From G963674665 sp963674665 (lineage in GTDB: Bacteria; Desulfobacterota; Desulfovibrionia; Desulfovibrionales; Desulfovibrionaceae): a stretch of 64,000 bases of DNA. Where the stretch lies: the NCBI GenBank assembly GCA_963674665.2, contig CAXXPL010000009.1:1426001-1490000 (forward strand), given 5' to 3'. The notes below the pieces were generated by a model. The model saw only the letters and a list, made by a program, of their open reading frames with translations, had not been told where the DNA came from and did not search any database. A program made the position numbers and the translations under genes. Shown piece by piece: positions 8,780 to 17,591 of the stretch (positions within the stretch are counted from its first letter, which is position 1; each line of letters begins with the position of its first letter).

Positions 8780-9643
8780 TCAGGTGAGATGGGCTACAAA
8801 CTGGGCCATGCTCTCGTCCTCGAGGACCCAGGAGAGTTCGGTGAGGATTTCCTTTTCATTGAAATCGAAATGCTCCTTGGCCTCAAGGGCGGAGTCGGAG
8901 AGGGCGTATTCCTCGTTCACGAGCTTGTGGTGCAGGCCGTCGGCCAGGCAGACAATCCTGGATTGGTCGGCGAAATCCGGCGCCAGGGCGGGCGAGTGGT
9001 GCCAGTTCACGGGCTCGGTGAGGTCAGGGGGCAGGTTCCATGAGTTCAGGGTCATGGCGCCGATGACCGCGTGCTCCAGCCCCCAGTGACGTTCCTCCGC
9101 CTGGCTCCAGGAGCATTGCTCCGAGAGCACGACGGACTGGATGGTCGCCCACTCCTTGGGGCGGTAGAGCGCTGTGAGCAGCACGCCGAGGTCGTGCAGC
9201 AGCCCGGCGGTGAAAAGAATGTCCGGGTCCATGCCCGGGATGCGTTCGGCCATGAGCTTGGAGCAGACGCCCACGGCGAGCTGGTGGTCCCAGTATGCGC
9301 GGAGGTCGAAATCGCGGGGGTAGTGATGCCGCACGGTAAGGGCCTGCGTCCCCAGCAGGAGCACCACGTTGCGGATCTCCTTGAGCCCGAGCAGGGCAAC
9401 GGCGCGGGCCACGGAGGTTACCTTGGCCTGGAGCCCGTAGAACGCGGAGTTGGCCATGGCCAGGACCTTGGTGCTCAATCCCTGGTCCTGGTTCAGGGTC
9501 TGGGAAATTTTTTCCAGGGGAGCGAAGGAGTTCTCCCCGGTCATATAAAAGAGTTCGCCGAGCAGGGTCGGTGAGAAGGGGAGCTCCTGCCTTATTTCAG
9601 GGAGCTCCTGGAGGAACAGCTGCCCAATGCTCTGGTCGGTCAT
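8780..9643 (-). CDS. HDOD-domain signalling protein
   Basis: A 287-residue protein with an HDOD domain over about 17-215: the family blocks DQGLSTKVLAMANSAFYG, RAVALLGLKEIRN and GLLHDLGVLL are all present. HDOD proteins are inactive relatives of HD phosphohydrolases that act as scaffolds in regulation; no receiver, GGDEF or kinase domain is attached. It lies 3 bp after the TPR gene and before recJ in one minus-strand run, though a shared role is not evident. Confidence 0.88.
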   Translation of the reverse strand: MTDQSIGQLFLQELPEIRQELPFSPTLLGELFYMTGENSFAPLEKISQTLNQDQGLSTKVLAMANSAFYGLQAKVTSVARAVALLGLKEIRNVVLLLGTQALTVRHHYPRDFDLRAYWDHQLAVGVCSKLMAERIPGMDPDILFTAGLLHDLGVLLTALYRPKEWATIQSVVLSEQCSWSQAEERHWGLEHAVIGAMTLNSWNLPPDLTEPVNWHHSPALAPDFADQSRIVCLADGLHHKLVNEEYALSDSALEAKEHFDFNEKEILTELSWVLEDESMAQFVAHLT

Positions 9644-9646
9644 GAA

Positions 9647-10609
9647 TCAGATGTCCATGTTGTACTGCTTGGGGTCGCCGCTCTGATCGGATTGCCGCAC
9701 AACAGGACCTTCACCAGGAACCAGGGCCGCGTTCGGGTTCACCTCGTTGTTCTCGTTGATATACGTCTTGGACCTGAGCCAGTCCAGGAATTGCGTGGCC
9801 ACGTCGAATTCCGGGTTCATGTTCAGGGCCTTTTCCAGATGCTCCACGGTCTTGTCCAGCTGTTGCTTGGAAAAATAGGCGCGGGCGATGTTGTAGTGCA
9901 GGTGCTCGTCCGCCTTGGCCAGTTCCAGGGCGCGGTTGTAGTAGTCGATGGCCTGGTCGAACATGTTGTTTTTGCGCAGGCTGATACCGAAGTCGTTGAA
10001 CAGGTGCTTGTGCTCGGATTCAAAGGCCGCGTCCAGATTGACCAGCCGCTCGAAGATGTTGTCGGCCTTTTTACGCTCCCCTCTGTCCAGATAGGTCAGC
10101 CCGAGGCCGAAGTTGGCGCGGACGTTGTCCTCGTCCACTTTGAGAGCGTTTTGGAATTCGCACTCCGCGCTGAAGTTGCGCCCCTTTTTTCTGTGGTCCT
10201 CGCCAAGCTTCACTGTCTCGTTCAGCCTCTGTATGGCGGGGAATACCGTGTGCATGTAGAATTCCGGCTCGGGGTTGAACTGTCTGAGCAGGTCGTCCTT
10301 GGCCACAGTGCGTTTTGGCCCGGCAGGGACATAGTTCACATTCAGCGGCTGAAGCTGGATATGGCCGTCATCGGATTCCTCGGCCATCCAGAACGTTTTT
10401 TGGATGGTGCGGCGCACAGTGGTGCCGGTGCCCACCTTTTCTATGCTCTGAGTGGAAAAGACACCCTTGATGCGTTCGCGCCTGTCCTTGTCGGACTTTG
10501 CGTCCTGACTCTCGGCAGAAGGAGTGTCAGGAGCAGTGGCGCCGTCTTCAATAGGGTCGTCTTGCTTTACGCCCTGCGTTTTCGGTTCCATCTCGTCGGT
10601 GGGAAGCAT
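9647..10609 (-). CDS. Tetratricopeptide-repeat protein
   Basis: A 320-residue soluble protein. The first 60 residues are charged and low in complexity (DKDRRERIKG), followed by a segment with IQKTFWMAEE. TPR helices run from about 140 to 270, with signatures such as VRANFGLGLTYLDRGE, NDFGISLRKNNMFDQAIDYY and HYNIARAYFSKQQLD. TPRs mediate protein-protein contacts. No signal peptide is seen. It heads the TPR-HDOD-recJ run; its partner is unknown. Confidence 0.85.
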   Translation of the reverse strand: MLPTDEMEPKTQGVKQDDPIEDGATAPDTPSAESQDAKSDKDRRERIKGVFSTQSIEKVGTGTTVRRTIQKTFWMAEESDDGHIQLQPLNVNYVPAGPKRTVAKDDLLRQFNPEPEFYMHTVFPAIQRLNETVKLGEDHRKKGRNFSAECEFQNALKVDEDNVRANFGLGLTYLDRGERKKADNIFERLVNLDAAFESEHKHLFNDFGISLRKNNMFDQAIDYYNRALELAKADEHLHYNIARAYFSKQQLDKTVEHLEKALNMNPEFDVATQFLDWLRSKTYINENNEVNPNAALVPGEGPVVRQSDQSGDPKQYNMDI

Positions 10610-10687
10610 AGTCTCACGCCGGTGTTGTTATAGTGACTCTTGAGTCTTACGTATATCAAATATTCATATTATTGCAAAGGGCAAGGT

Positions 10688-11308
10688 TCATTTCCATTGG
10701 CGCAACAGTGACGGCAACAATTCCGGTCGCGTTGCCGGGCTCAGGCCAGCCGTGAGGTACACGGCACGCAACTCGTCATAGGCCTGGTCCAGCACATCGT
10801 TGACAATGAGCGCGTCGAACCAGTGCGCCTCCTCCATCTCCCGGGCTGCTGCGTCCATGCGCTTGGCGATTGTCTCCTCGCTGTCCGTGCCCCTGCCGGA
10901 GAGGCGCTGGAGCAGGGTTTCCCGCGAGGGAGGAAGGATGAACACGAAGGTGGCCTGGATCTTCTCCTTGAGCTGGGCCGCTCCCTGGACGTCGATGTCG
11001 AAGAGCATATCGCGCCCCGCCTCCAGGTTCGCCTGCACCTGTGCAAGGGGGGTGCCGTAGTAGTTGCCGTGGACATGGGCCCACTCGGCGAAGTATCCCG
11101 CGTCGCGCCTTTGTTCGAACTCCTCCCTGGTCAGGAAGTGGTAGTCACGGCCGTCCCGCTCCCCGGTTCTGGGGGCGCGGGTGGTGCAGGAAACCGAATA
11201 GGCGAAGCGGTCGAAGTCGGAGAGCAGACGCTTTACCAGTGTGGTCTTGCCCGCGCCGGAAGGCGCGCAGACCACCAGGGCGATGCCCTTGCGCTGGGGG
11301 GTGCTCAT
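10688..11308 (-). CDS. gmk: Guanylate kinase
   Basis: A 206-residue guanylate kinase (ATP + GMP to ADP + GDP). The P-loop APSGAGKTTL is at 15-24, followed by the GMP-binding region SVSCTTRAPRTGERDGRDYHF, which is near-invariant, and the lid with RLSGRGTDSEETIAKRM. Length is typical. Its ATG overlaps the stop of the RemA-like gene by 4 bp, and the yicC gene lies just upstream: the yicC-remA-gmk order is found in many bacteria. Confidence 0.96.
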   Translation of the reverse strand: MSTPQRKGIALVVCAPSGAGKTTLVKRLLSDFDRFAYSVSCTTRAPRTGERDGRDYHFLTREEFEQRRDAGYFAEWAHVHGNYYGTPLAQVQANLEAGRDMLFDIDVQGAAQLKEKIQATFVFILPPSRETLLQRLSGRGTDSEETIAKRMDAAAREMEEAHWFDALIVNDVLDQAYDELRAVYLTAGLSPATRPELLPSLLRQWK

Positions 11309-11559
11309 GACTCGTCCTCCTGGCTGAAGCGTTGGCCAACGGTTTCGGCCTGGATGGCCGAGAGAATGACATGGTTGGAGTCGGTGACGATCATGGAGCG
11401 GGTCTTGCGGCCCTGGGTGGCGTCGATGAGTCGTCCGTCCTGCCTGGCGTCCTCGCGCAAACGGCGCATGGGCGAGGATGCCGGATTCACGATCGCGATG
11501 ATCCGCCCCGCCACCACGTAGTTCCCGAAACCGACATTGAGTAGCTTTTGTTTTTGCAT
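11305..11559 (-). CDS. RemA-like DUF370 regulator
   Basis: An 84-residue protein beginning MQKQKLLNVGFGNYV with the DUF370 core RIIAIVNPASSPMRRL and the conserved DATQGRKTRSMIVTDSNH. In Bacillus subtilis RemA of this family is a DNA-binding activator of matrix genes; the role in Proteobacteria is less clear. The frame is open much further upstream, but the ATG at 11559 has GAGG 5 nt before it and is where family homology begins. It is translationally coupled to gmk by an ATGA overlap. Confidence 0.9.
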   Translation of the reverse strand: MQKQKLLNVGFGNYVVAGRIIAIVNPASSPMRRLREDARQDGRLIDATQGRKTRSMIVTDSNHVILSAIQAETVGQRFSQEDES

Positions 11560-11581
11560 GGCATCCTCGTCAGGGGAGGTT

Positions 11582-12463
11582 CTACTCCAGGTTCTGCACC
11601 TGTTCCCGGCATTTCTCCAGCTCGGCCTTGAAATCCACCACCAGCTTGGAGATCTGTGAGTCCTGGGCCTTGTTCCCCAGGGTGTTGATCTCCCGGAAGG
11701 TTTCCTGAAGGGTGAAGTCCAGCTTCTTGCCGGTCTCCCCGCCATTGCCCATGAGTTCCTTGAGCCTGACCAGATGCGCCTCCAACCGGGCGAGTTCCTC
11801 GCTCACGTCCAGGCGATCGCTGAGCACGGCCAGTTCCTGAAGGATGCGGTCCTGGTCCAGCTCCAGGGCGTAGCGGTCCAGGGCGGCCTGGATTCTGTTC
11901 TGTATGTTGGCGAAGCGGTCCTCCTTGGCCTCGGGGAGGCGCACCAGGATCTTGTCCAGGGTCTCCCGCATAAAGGCCAGGCGTTGCGTCAGGTCCTGCA
12001 CAGTGGCGTCGCCCTCGGTTTCGCGGGCCGTGTTCCAGTCCTTCAGGGCTTTCACCAGGGTGTTCTCGATGTCGGACACCAACTGCGGATCGGGCTCGCG
12101 AAGGTCGTCCTCCCAGAGTTGGGACATGGTGAGCAGCCGGTTCAGGTCCGGAGTGAAGCCCTCGCCGATCTCCCGCGCCAGGTCCTGGACCTCCTTGATC
12201 ATGGCCAGGGCCTGGGGGCGGTTCAGGGACATGCCCAGGAGCTCTGGCCTGTTCAGCTTCACGTGCAGCAGCAGTTCGAGACGCCCTCTGCTGGCGTGTT
12301 GGCGGACAGTACGCTCCCACACGGCCTCCATGCTGCGCAGAAACACTGGTAGCCGCCACTTCAGGTCCAGATGCCGGCTGTTGACGCTGCGGATTTCCCA
12401 GGTCAGGGCCCAGCCTTCCATTTGCTCGAACTTGCGGCCGAAGCCGGTCATGCTTTTTGGCAT
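11582..12463 (-). CDS. yicC: YicC-family endoribonuclease
   Basis: A 293-residue YicC protein with the N-terminal signature MTGFGR, the central TLVKALKDWNTARETEG region, and the DUF1732 C-terminus with TGKKLDFTLQE and REINTLGNKAQD. YicC proteins are reported endoribonucleases that affect small-RNA stability. AAGGACG lies before the chosen ATG. It starts the yicC-remA-gmk group, with 22 bp to the RemA-like gene. Confidence 0.93.
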   Translation of the reverse strand: MPKSMTGFGRKFEQMEGWALTWEIRSVNSRHLDLKWRLPVFLRSMEAVWERTVRQHASRGRLELLLHVKLNRPELLGMSLNRPQALAMIKEVQDLAREIGEGFTPDLNRLLTMSQLWEDDLREPDPQLVSDIENTLVKALKDWNTARETEGDATVQDLTQRLAFMRETLDKILVRLPEAKEDRFANIQNRIQAALDRYALELDQDRILQELAVLSDRLDVSEELARLEAHLVRLKELMGNGGETGKKLDFTLQETFREINTLGNKAQDSQISKLVVDFKAELEKCREQVQNLE

Positions 12464-12499
12464 ATTTTCGTCCTTTTATCGCGCAAAGAGGGCACAGCC

Positions 12500-13036
12500 T
12501 CATTTCGGCGACAATGTCTTATTTTTGTACATATCACGTAAAAACAGCAAGTGCTTCTGCATTTTTTCGTCCGCATAATCCGGGAACGTCCAGGGCAGGG
12601 TGTTCCATTTGCCGCCGATGTAGACCAGCGTGAGATCAGCCCATATTCCACTGGTGAGGTAAATCCTGTGAGTATAGTTCTTTCCCGTGGCCAAGACAAG
12701 GCGCTCCAAGGTCAGAAGGCCAGGGTCGAGGTTGCAGATCCGTCTGCCGTCCGTGCGGCAAAGACGGTCTTCCAGGTTGTTGGTGAACAGCTTGATCTCG
12801 GCGAGTTCGTCATGGGGCACGAGTCTGTCAAAAGCCAGGATTCGTCTGGTAATGGGAGTACCCAGCTCCTCGTCGTAGTAGCTGGTGTGGGAAAAATTCA
12901 TGGGCTCGCTCTGGAAGGCCACAGGGCCGAGATGCCCGATGAGGTCGTCCAGCAGGCCGGGCCAGAAACGCTCCCAGCGCCCCGAGAGGATGGAGAGGTA
13001 GACCATGGCGGGCTTGGGAATCTTGGGCGTGCTCAT
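12500..13036 (-). CDS. DUF4416 family protein
   Basis: A 178-residue soluble protein with the DUF4416 pattern: an N-terminal PAMVYLSILSG strand, FSHTSYYDEELG, and LTLERLVLATGKNYTHRIYL, ending with the YADEKMQKHLLFLRDMY helix. This uncharacterised family is common in sulfate-reducing Deltaproteobacteria. Its ATG overlaps the mtaB stop by 4 bp, so the two are co-translated. Function unknown. Confidence 0.85.
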   Translation of the reverse strand: MSTPKIPKPAMVYLSILSGRWERFWPGLLDDLIGHLGPVAFQSEPMNFSHTSYYDEELGTPITRRILAFDRLVPHDELAEIKLFTNNLEDRLCRTDGRRICNLDPGLLTLERLVLATGKNYTHRIYLTSGIWADLTLVYIGGKWNTLPWTFPDYADEKMQKHLLFLRDMYKNKTLSPK

Positions 13037-14316
13037 GATCGGGGCTCCAGGGAACGGACCACGAGGATGTCACCGTCCGCTCCGGTGGGGGCCACGTCGA
13101 CTATGACGTGACCCGGGTTCCCGGCACGGGCTGAGGTTGGTTCTTCCAGGCGGCACATAGCGTAGTATTCGCATCGCCCCCCAGGTGGGGAGGCCGATTC
13201 CAGCAACACACGGAGCCGGGACAGCCGTGCGAGGCCCTGGACAAAGGCCAGGCGCTTGCCCTTGGCGAGTTCCCGCAACCTGGCCGCACGCTCCGTACGC
13301 ACCGGCTTGGGGACCTGGTCCGAAAACTTGGCAGCGGGCGTGCCCGGGCGGCGGGAGTAGGGGAACACGTGGGCATAGGTGAGGGGCAGGGTCTGGACAA
13401 AGTCAAAGGTCTCCTGAAATTCCTCGTCGCTTTCCCCCGGAAAGCCCACCAGGAGATCCGCGCCTACTCCCAGGCGGGGGAAATACTGTTGGAGTTGTTC
13501 CACGCCGCGGGCCACCATCCCGGGCTTGTTGTGGCTCCTGCCCATGCGGCGCAGCACCGTGGGGCTGGCGCTCTGGATGGAGAGATGCAGATGGGGGCAG
13601 AGCATGCGGCATGCGGCGATGGTTTCGAGGCCGCGTTCGTCCAGTTGCGCAGGGTCCAGGGAACTGCAGCGCAAACGGGCGGTTTCGCCCCACTCGCGCG
13701 ACAGCTCGCGGTCCAGGAAGGCCAGCAGATCCCAGAAGTCATGCTCTCCGGACTGGTACTGGCGCAGGTTGATGCCGCTGATGATGAGTTCGCGCAGGCC
13801 GTTCTCCAGCAATCCCCGGGCCTCCCGGAGGATGTCCCCGGGGGTGCGGCTCACGGCCGGGCCACGGGTCAGGGGCACGATGCAATAGGTGCAGCGGTGG
13901 GAGCAGCCGTCCTGTACCTTGAGTACCGCCCGGCTGCGCTGGAACTGGCTGATTGTCAGGGGCTGGACAGGAGCGCCCCCCGGAGGGGGAGCGTCCGGAT
14001 CCCGGAGAAGGGGTTTGTCCTTTTGCGGGACAACCGCGCTCACGCCTTCCATTTCCTGTAATTCCCGGCCAAGAGGTTCGGCCGCGCATCCGGTGACAAC
14101 GATTCTGGCTTCCGGAGCCAGGCGGTGCAGCCGCCGCACTGTCTGGCGCAGGTCGCGTATGGCACGGGCCGTCACCGCGCAGGAGTTGACCAGCAGGAAG
14201 TCCGCCGCAACCGGGTCATTGGTCTCGGTCATTCCGCGAGCCAGCCAGGCTTCGCGCAGAGCCTGGCTCTCGTACTGGTTTATCTTGCAGCCAAGGGTGA
14301 TTATGTGGAAACGCAT
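13033..14316 (-). CDS. mtaB: MtaB-like tRNA methylthiotransferase (radical SAM)
   Basis: A 427-residue MiaB-family enzyme, most like MtaB, which adds a methylthio group to t6A37 of tRNA. N-terminal 4Fe-4S cysteines are Cys10, Cys46 and Cys77; the radical-SAM cluster is Cys138-x3-Cys142-x2-Cys145 in DGCSHRCTYCIVP. A C-terminal TRAM-like segment follows KRLAFVQG. The frame is open upstream, but the ATG at 14316 fits the family start MRFHIITLGCKINQYES and lies 2 bp after the mnmA stop. The YdaO/RimO sister groups are less likely. Confidence 0.88.
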   Translation of the reverse strand: MRFHIITLGCKINQYESQALREAWLARGMTETNDPVAADFLLVNSCAVTARAIRDLRQTVRRLHRLAPEARIVVTGCAAEPLGRELQEMEGVSAVVPQKDKPLLRDPDAPPPGGAPVQPLTISQFQRSRAVLKVQDGCSHRCTYCIVPLTRGPAVSRTPGDILREARGLLENGLRELIISGINLRQYQSGEHDFWDLLAFLDRELSREWGETARLRCSSLDPAQLDERGLETIAACRMLCPHLHLSIQSASPTVLRRMGRSHNKPGMVARGVEQLQQYFPRLGVGADLLVGFPGESDEEFQETFDFVQTLPLTYAHVFPYSRRPGTPAAKFSDQVPKPVRTERAARLRELAKGKRLAFVQGLARLSRLRVLLESASPPGGRCEYYAMCRLEEPTSARAGNPGHVIVDVAPTGADGDILVVRSLEPRS

Positions 14317-14318
14317 GC

Positions 14319-15425
14319 TCAAGCCTCTTCCAGGAGGGGGCGGCTGATGTCCCCTCCGGCCAGGAGCTCGCCCTCGGGAGTATAAATGGCGCAGAGCTGC
14401 CCGGGAGCCGGTGGGGTGTCGGGTTCGATTTCGGGAAAGCCCACCCTGAGGCCGTGTTCCGTGACGCTGACGACGACGGGGCGGGCGGTCTGGCGGTAAC
14501 GGATCTGAGCCACGATGTCCGTTGGCCACTGCTCCATGGGAACGTGGAAATTGGGCTCGCGCAGAAGGCACTCCTGGCCGCCGAAGTCCGACTTGGCTCC
14601 CACGATGAGGGCGTTTTGCCGGACATCCTTGCCCAGGACGTAGAGCGGTTCGTGGTGAGCGATGCCCAGACCTCGGCGCTGCCCCTGGGTATATCGCCAG
14701 AGGCCCTGATGACGGCCAAGGAGTTCCCCCCCGGTGTGAAGCACCGGGCCTGGGCCGGGAAGGGGAAGCCCCATGCGGGAAACCGCGGCTTGGATAAAGG
14801 CCCGGTAGTCGTTGTCAGGAATGAAGCAGATCTCCTGGCTCTCCTTGTTCTCGGGCGCCCGCAGCCCCCGCTCCCGCAGCATGCCGGGCACATCGGCCTT
14901 CCGGATCTCGGCCAGGGGAAACCGCGCCCGGGTCAACCGATTCTTGGGGAGCAGGGCCAGGAAGTAGCTCTGGTCCTTGCTGTCATCCAAGGGGCGTTTC
15001 AGGATGCGCCCCCAGCGGGGGTGGTCGACCAGACGGGCGTAATGCCCGGTGGCGAAAAAGGGGTCCGTGTCCGGCACAAGCGCCCTGGCGCGGTCGAAGA
15101 GCAGGCCGAACTTGATGGCCGGATTGCAGCGGCAACAGGGATTCGGGGTCTCGCCACGCAGGTAGGAGCGAACAAAAGGCTCGGCAATGGTGGCGGTAAA
15201 AGCCTCCACGCAGTCCAGCACATGCAGGGGCACGCCCATATCCTGGCAGATGAGCTGTAGAATCCGGATGCGGCGCTCCTGGAGTCTCGAAGCCTCGGGG
15301 GTCGGCGTCTGGAGAAACTGGCCGTGCACGGCGATCACCGGCTCTTCCGCCTCCACGAGCAGGGCCATGGCCAGCAGACTGTCGACGCCGCCGCTAACGG
15401 CGAGGATGGTGTGTGTTCGTTTCAT
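14319..15425 (-). CDS. mnmA: tRNA-specific 2-thiouridylase MnmA
   Basis: A 368-residue enzyme that thiolates U34 of Glu, Gln and Lys tRNAs. The ATP pyrophosphatase loop SGGVDS is at 11-16. Candidate catalytic cysteines are in TPNPCCRCNPAIKFG (Cys97, Cys98, Cys100) and Cys200 in ESQEICFIPDNDYRAF; QGQRRGLGI follows. The N-terminus after the loop (EEPVIAVHGQFLQTP) departs from classical MnmA, so it is a divergent form. It is translationally linked to mtaB, another tRNA-modifying enzyme, which supports the call. Confidence 0.86.
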   Translation of the reverse strand: MKRTHTILAVSGGVDSLLAMALLVEAEEPVIAVHGQFLQTPTPEASRLQERRIRILQLICQDMGVPLHVLDCVEAFTATIAEPFVRSYLRGETPNPCCRCNPAIKFGLLFDRARALVPDTDPFFATGHYARLVDHPRWGRILKRPLDDSKDQSYFLALLPKNRLTRARFPLAEIRKADVPGMLRERGLRAPENKESQEICFIPDNDYRAFIQAAVSRMGLPLPGPGPVLHTGGELLGRHQGLWRYTQGQRRGLGIAHHEPLYVLGKDVRQNALIVGAKSDFGGQECLLREPNFHVPMEQWPTDIVAQIRYRQTARPVVVSVTEHGLRVGFPEIEPDTPPAPGQLCAIYTPEGELLAGGDISRPLLEEA

Positions 15426-15482
15426 GGGTGGATGAAAGCTTGCGATTTTTAGTGGATACCTCTAAAACCGAATATATCAAGG

Positions 15483-15549
15483 TCTGTGGGTCTTGTCCTT
15501 TATTTGTGGACGCTGAAAAATCCATGCCGTGTTTTTCAGACCCCACAGA
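15483..15549. other. Nested inverted repeats in the 5' region of the small membrane protein gene
   Basis: An outer pair (TCTGTGGGT at 15483-15491 with ACCCCACAGA at 15540-15549, one bulge) encloses an inner perfect 8-bp pair (CTGAAAAA at 15513-15520 with TTTTTCAG at 15532-15539). They lie 54 bp before the ATG at 15603 and could fold in the leader RNA or be regulator-binding sites. No known riboswitch motif is recognised. Confidence 0.5.
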
Positions 15550-15602
15550 TCCGGGCGGGGGGGATCCCGTCGGAATACTTCACTATTTCCAGGGAGAGGG
15601 CC

Positions 15603-15902
15603 ATGTCTGACGAACTGCCGGGGCACATAATCTATATTGACGAGGGCACCAAAGAGGAGTTGTTCGGGGACGTCAAGGCCTATGACCCCGATGAGCTGGA
15701 GCCAGGAATGAACATCATGGCCTACGTGCCCGGAAAGGGCAAACAACGCTACAAGATCAAGGACGTGCAGCGGGCCTATAACACCAGGGTCTATGTGAAG
15801 CGCGTCTGGATGCACTACACTGACCTGCTCCTGCTCCTGGTGCTTGCCGTGGTGGGAAAGATAGTGATCCAGCAATACTTTGATTTCCTGATCCCCTGGT
15901 AG
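15603..15902 (+). CDS. Small single-pass membrane protein, unknown function
   Basis: A 99-residue protein not recognised as a known family. Residues 1-68 are soluble and mixed-charge (DEGTKEELFGDV, YVPGKGKQRYKIKDVQRAY); a membrane helix LLLLLVLAVVGKIVI lies near 75-90, followed by a short tail ending in PW. This gives a tail-anchored topology. The ATG at 15603 is chosen over the longer frame (from 15486) because GGGAGAGG precedes it. It is divergent from mnmA and has an inverted-repeat-rich leader. Confidence 0.72.
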   Translation: MSDELPGHIIYIDEGTKEELFGDVKAYDPDELEPGMNIMAYVPGKGKQRYKIKDVQRAYNTRVYVKRVWMHYTDLLLLLVLAVVGKIVIQQYFDFLIPW

Positions 15903-16000
15903 CCCCTTCACGTTCTGCGAAGTATCTGAATGAACTTCCCGGGTGGGGTTTTATTGCTGAAAGGCTTCCCTCCGGCCTCTTCCAATAATTTTCGCCAATA

Positions 16001-16045
16001 AAAAAGAGAAGGGGGAGCCCCCTTGTACACAAAGGGCTCCCCCTT
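16001..16045 (-). terminator. Rho-independent terminator of the gatC-gatA operon
   Basis: Arms AAGGGGGAGCCC (16009-16020) and GGGCTCCCCCTT (16034-16045) form a strong stem 14 bp after the gatA stop; read on the minus strand it is followed by TTCTCTTTTTTATT. The hairpin could also stop transcription from the small plus-strand gene. Confidence 0.85.
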
Positions 16046-16058
16046 GCGGAACATTGTT

Positions 16059-17522
16059 CTACAGTTGCGGGAATCCGTAATCAGGCAGCTTTGCGGACAG
16101 GGCGTTGGCCGTGGCCAGCAGGTTGCCCTCGTCAAAGGCCTTGCCGATCATCTGCAGCCCCACGGGCATGCCGTTCTTCTCACCGAATCCAACGGGCAGC
16201 GAGAGGCCCGGGAGTCCGGCCATGTTCACGGAAACAGTGAAGACGTCCATGAGGAACATCTTCAGGGGGTCGTCCGTGATGGCGCCCATCTTCCATGCGG
16301 TCACGGGCGAAACAGCGCCGCAGATCACGTCGCACTTCTCAAAGGCTTCCTGGAAATCCCGCAGAACCAAGCGGCGTACCTGCGCGGCCTTACGGTAGTA
16401 AGCGTCATAATACCCGGCGGAGAGCACGTAGGTCCCGAGCATGATGCGGCGCTGGACCTCGTCGCCAAAGCCCCTGGTGCGGGAGCCCACGTACATGTCG
16501 ATGAGCTCGGTGGCAGCCTTGTCGCGGTAGCCGTAGCGTACCCCGTCGAACCGCGCCAGGTTGGAGCTGGCCTCGGCACTGGCGATGATATAGTAGGCCG
16601 CGATGGCATATTCCGTCTGGGACAGGGAAATATCGACAATCTCGGCGCCGTCCTCCTTGGCGATCTCAATGGCCTTGCGCAACTGGGCAGCCACCTCGGG
16701 GTCGCACCCCTCACCCCAGTACTCCTTGGGCAGGCCGAGGCGCACGCCCTTGAGATCCTTGCGTTGGCGCACCATGGCCGGATAGTCGTCCACGGGCTTG
16801 CGTGCGCATGTGGAGTCGCGTTCGTCATGCCCGGCGATGGTGGCGAGCAGCAGGGCGTTGTCCTCCACCGTGCGGGTGATGGGGCCGGCCTGATCCAGCG
16901 AGGAGCCGTAGGCGATGAGACCGTAGCGCGAGACGCGGCCATATGTGGGTTTGAGGCCGACACAGCCGCACAGGGACGAGGGCTGACGGATGGAGCCGCC
17001 GGTGTCCGTGCCAAGGGAGCCGAAGCATTGGCGGGCCGCCACGCTGGCCGCGGAGCCGCCGCTGGAGCCACCGGGAACGCGGCTGGTGTCCCAGGGGTTG
17101 TGGGTGGGGCCGAAGGCCGAGCTCTCGGTGGAGGAGCCCATGGCGAATTCGTCCATGTTGCATTTGCCCATGATGACCGCGCCTGCCTGTTCCAGCTTGG
17201 CTACGCAGGTGGCGTCGTAGAACGGTACGAAATCCCTGAGGATGTTGGAGCCGCAGGAGGCGGGCATGCCGGTCTTGGTGAACAGGTCCTTGACGGTGAT
17301 CGGCACTCCCCACAAGGGACGTTCCGGGTTGGGACCCTCGGCGTCGAGCTTGGCTGCGCGCTCCAGTGCCTGGTCCGCGTGGACGCTGCGCATGGCGTGG
17401 ATGGCGGGCTCGGTGGCCTCCATGCGGTCCAGGCAGGCCTGGACCGCCTCGGTGGCGGAGATTTCCTTTTTCGCGAGCATGTCGCGGATCCGGGTCATTG
17501 TCAGGTGTATGAGTTCAGACAT
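16059..17522 (-). CDS. gatA: Asp-tRNA(Asn)/Glu-tRNA(Gln) amidotransferase subunit A
   Basis: A 487-residue amidase-signature enzyme. The Lys-Ser-Ser triad is seen as Lys78 in TVKDLFTKTG, Ser153/154 in GGSSGGSAAS and Ser177 in TDTGGSIRQP. It releases ammonia from glutamine for GatB, which converts mischarged Glu-tRNA(Gln) or Asp-tRNA(Asn). AAGGTAG lies before the ATG. gatC is 69 bp upstream; gatB is not in the window, so the complex is encoded in two places. A strong terminator follows. Confidence 0.96.
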   Translation of the reverse strand: MSELIHLTMTRIRDMLAKKEISATEAVQACLDRMEATEPAIHAMRSVHADQALERAAKLDAEGPNPERPLWGVPITVKDLFTKTGMPASCGSNILRDFVPFYDATCVAKLEQAGAVIMGKCNMDEFAMGSSTESSAFGPTHNPWDTSRVPGGSSGGSAASVAARQCFGSLGTDTGGSIRQPSSLCGCVGLKPTYGRVSRYGLIAYGSSLDQAGPITRTVEDNALLLATIAGHDERDSTCARKPVDDYPAMVRQRKDLKGVRLGLPKEYWGEGCDPEVAAQLRKAIEIAKEDGAEIVDISLSQTEYAIAAYYIIASAEASSNLARFDGVRYGYRDKAATELIDMYVGSRTRGFGDEVQRRIMLGTYVLSAGYYDAYYRKAAQVRRLVLRDFQEAFEKCDVICGAVSPVTAWKMGAITDDPLKMFLMDVFTVSVNMAGLPGLSLPVGFGEKNGMPVGLQMIGKAFDEGNLLATANALSAKLPDYGFPQL

Positions 17523-17591
17523 GCGTGAGCTACCTTTTTTATTGATCCGGAGGCCGGGCCGCCGGAGGCATCCTCTTTCGAGAGAAAGATT

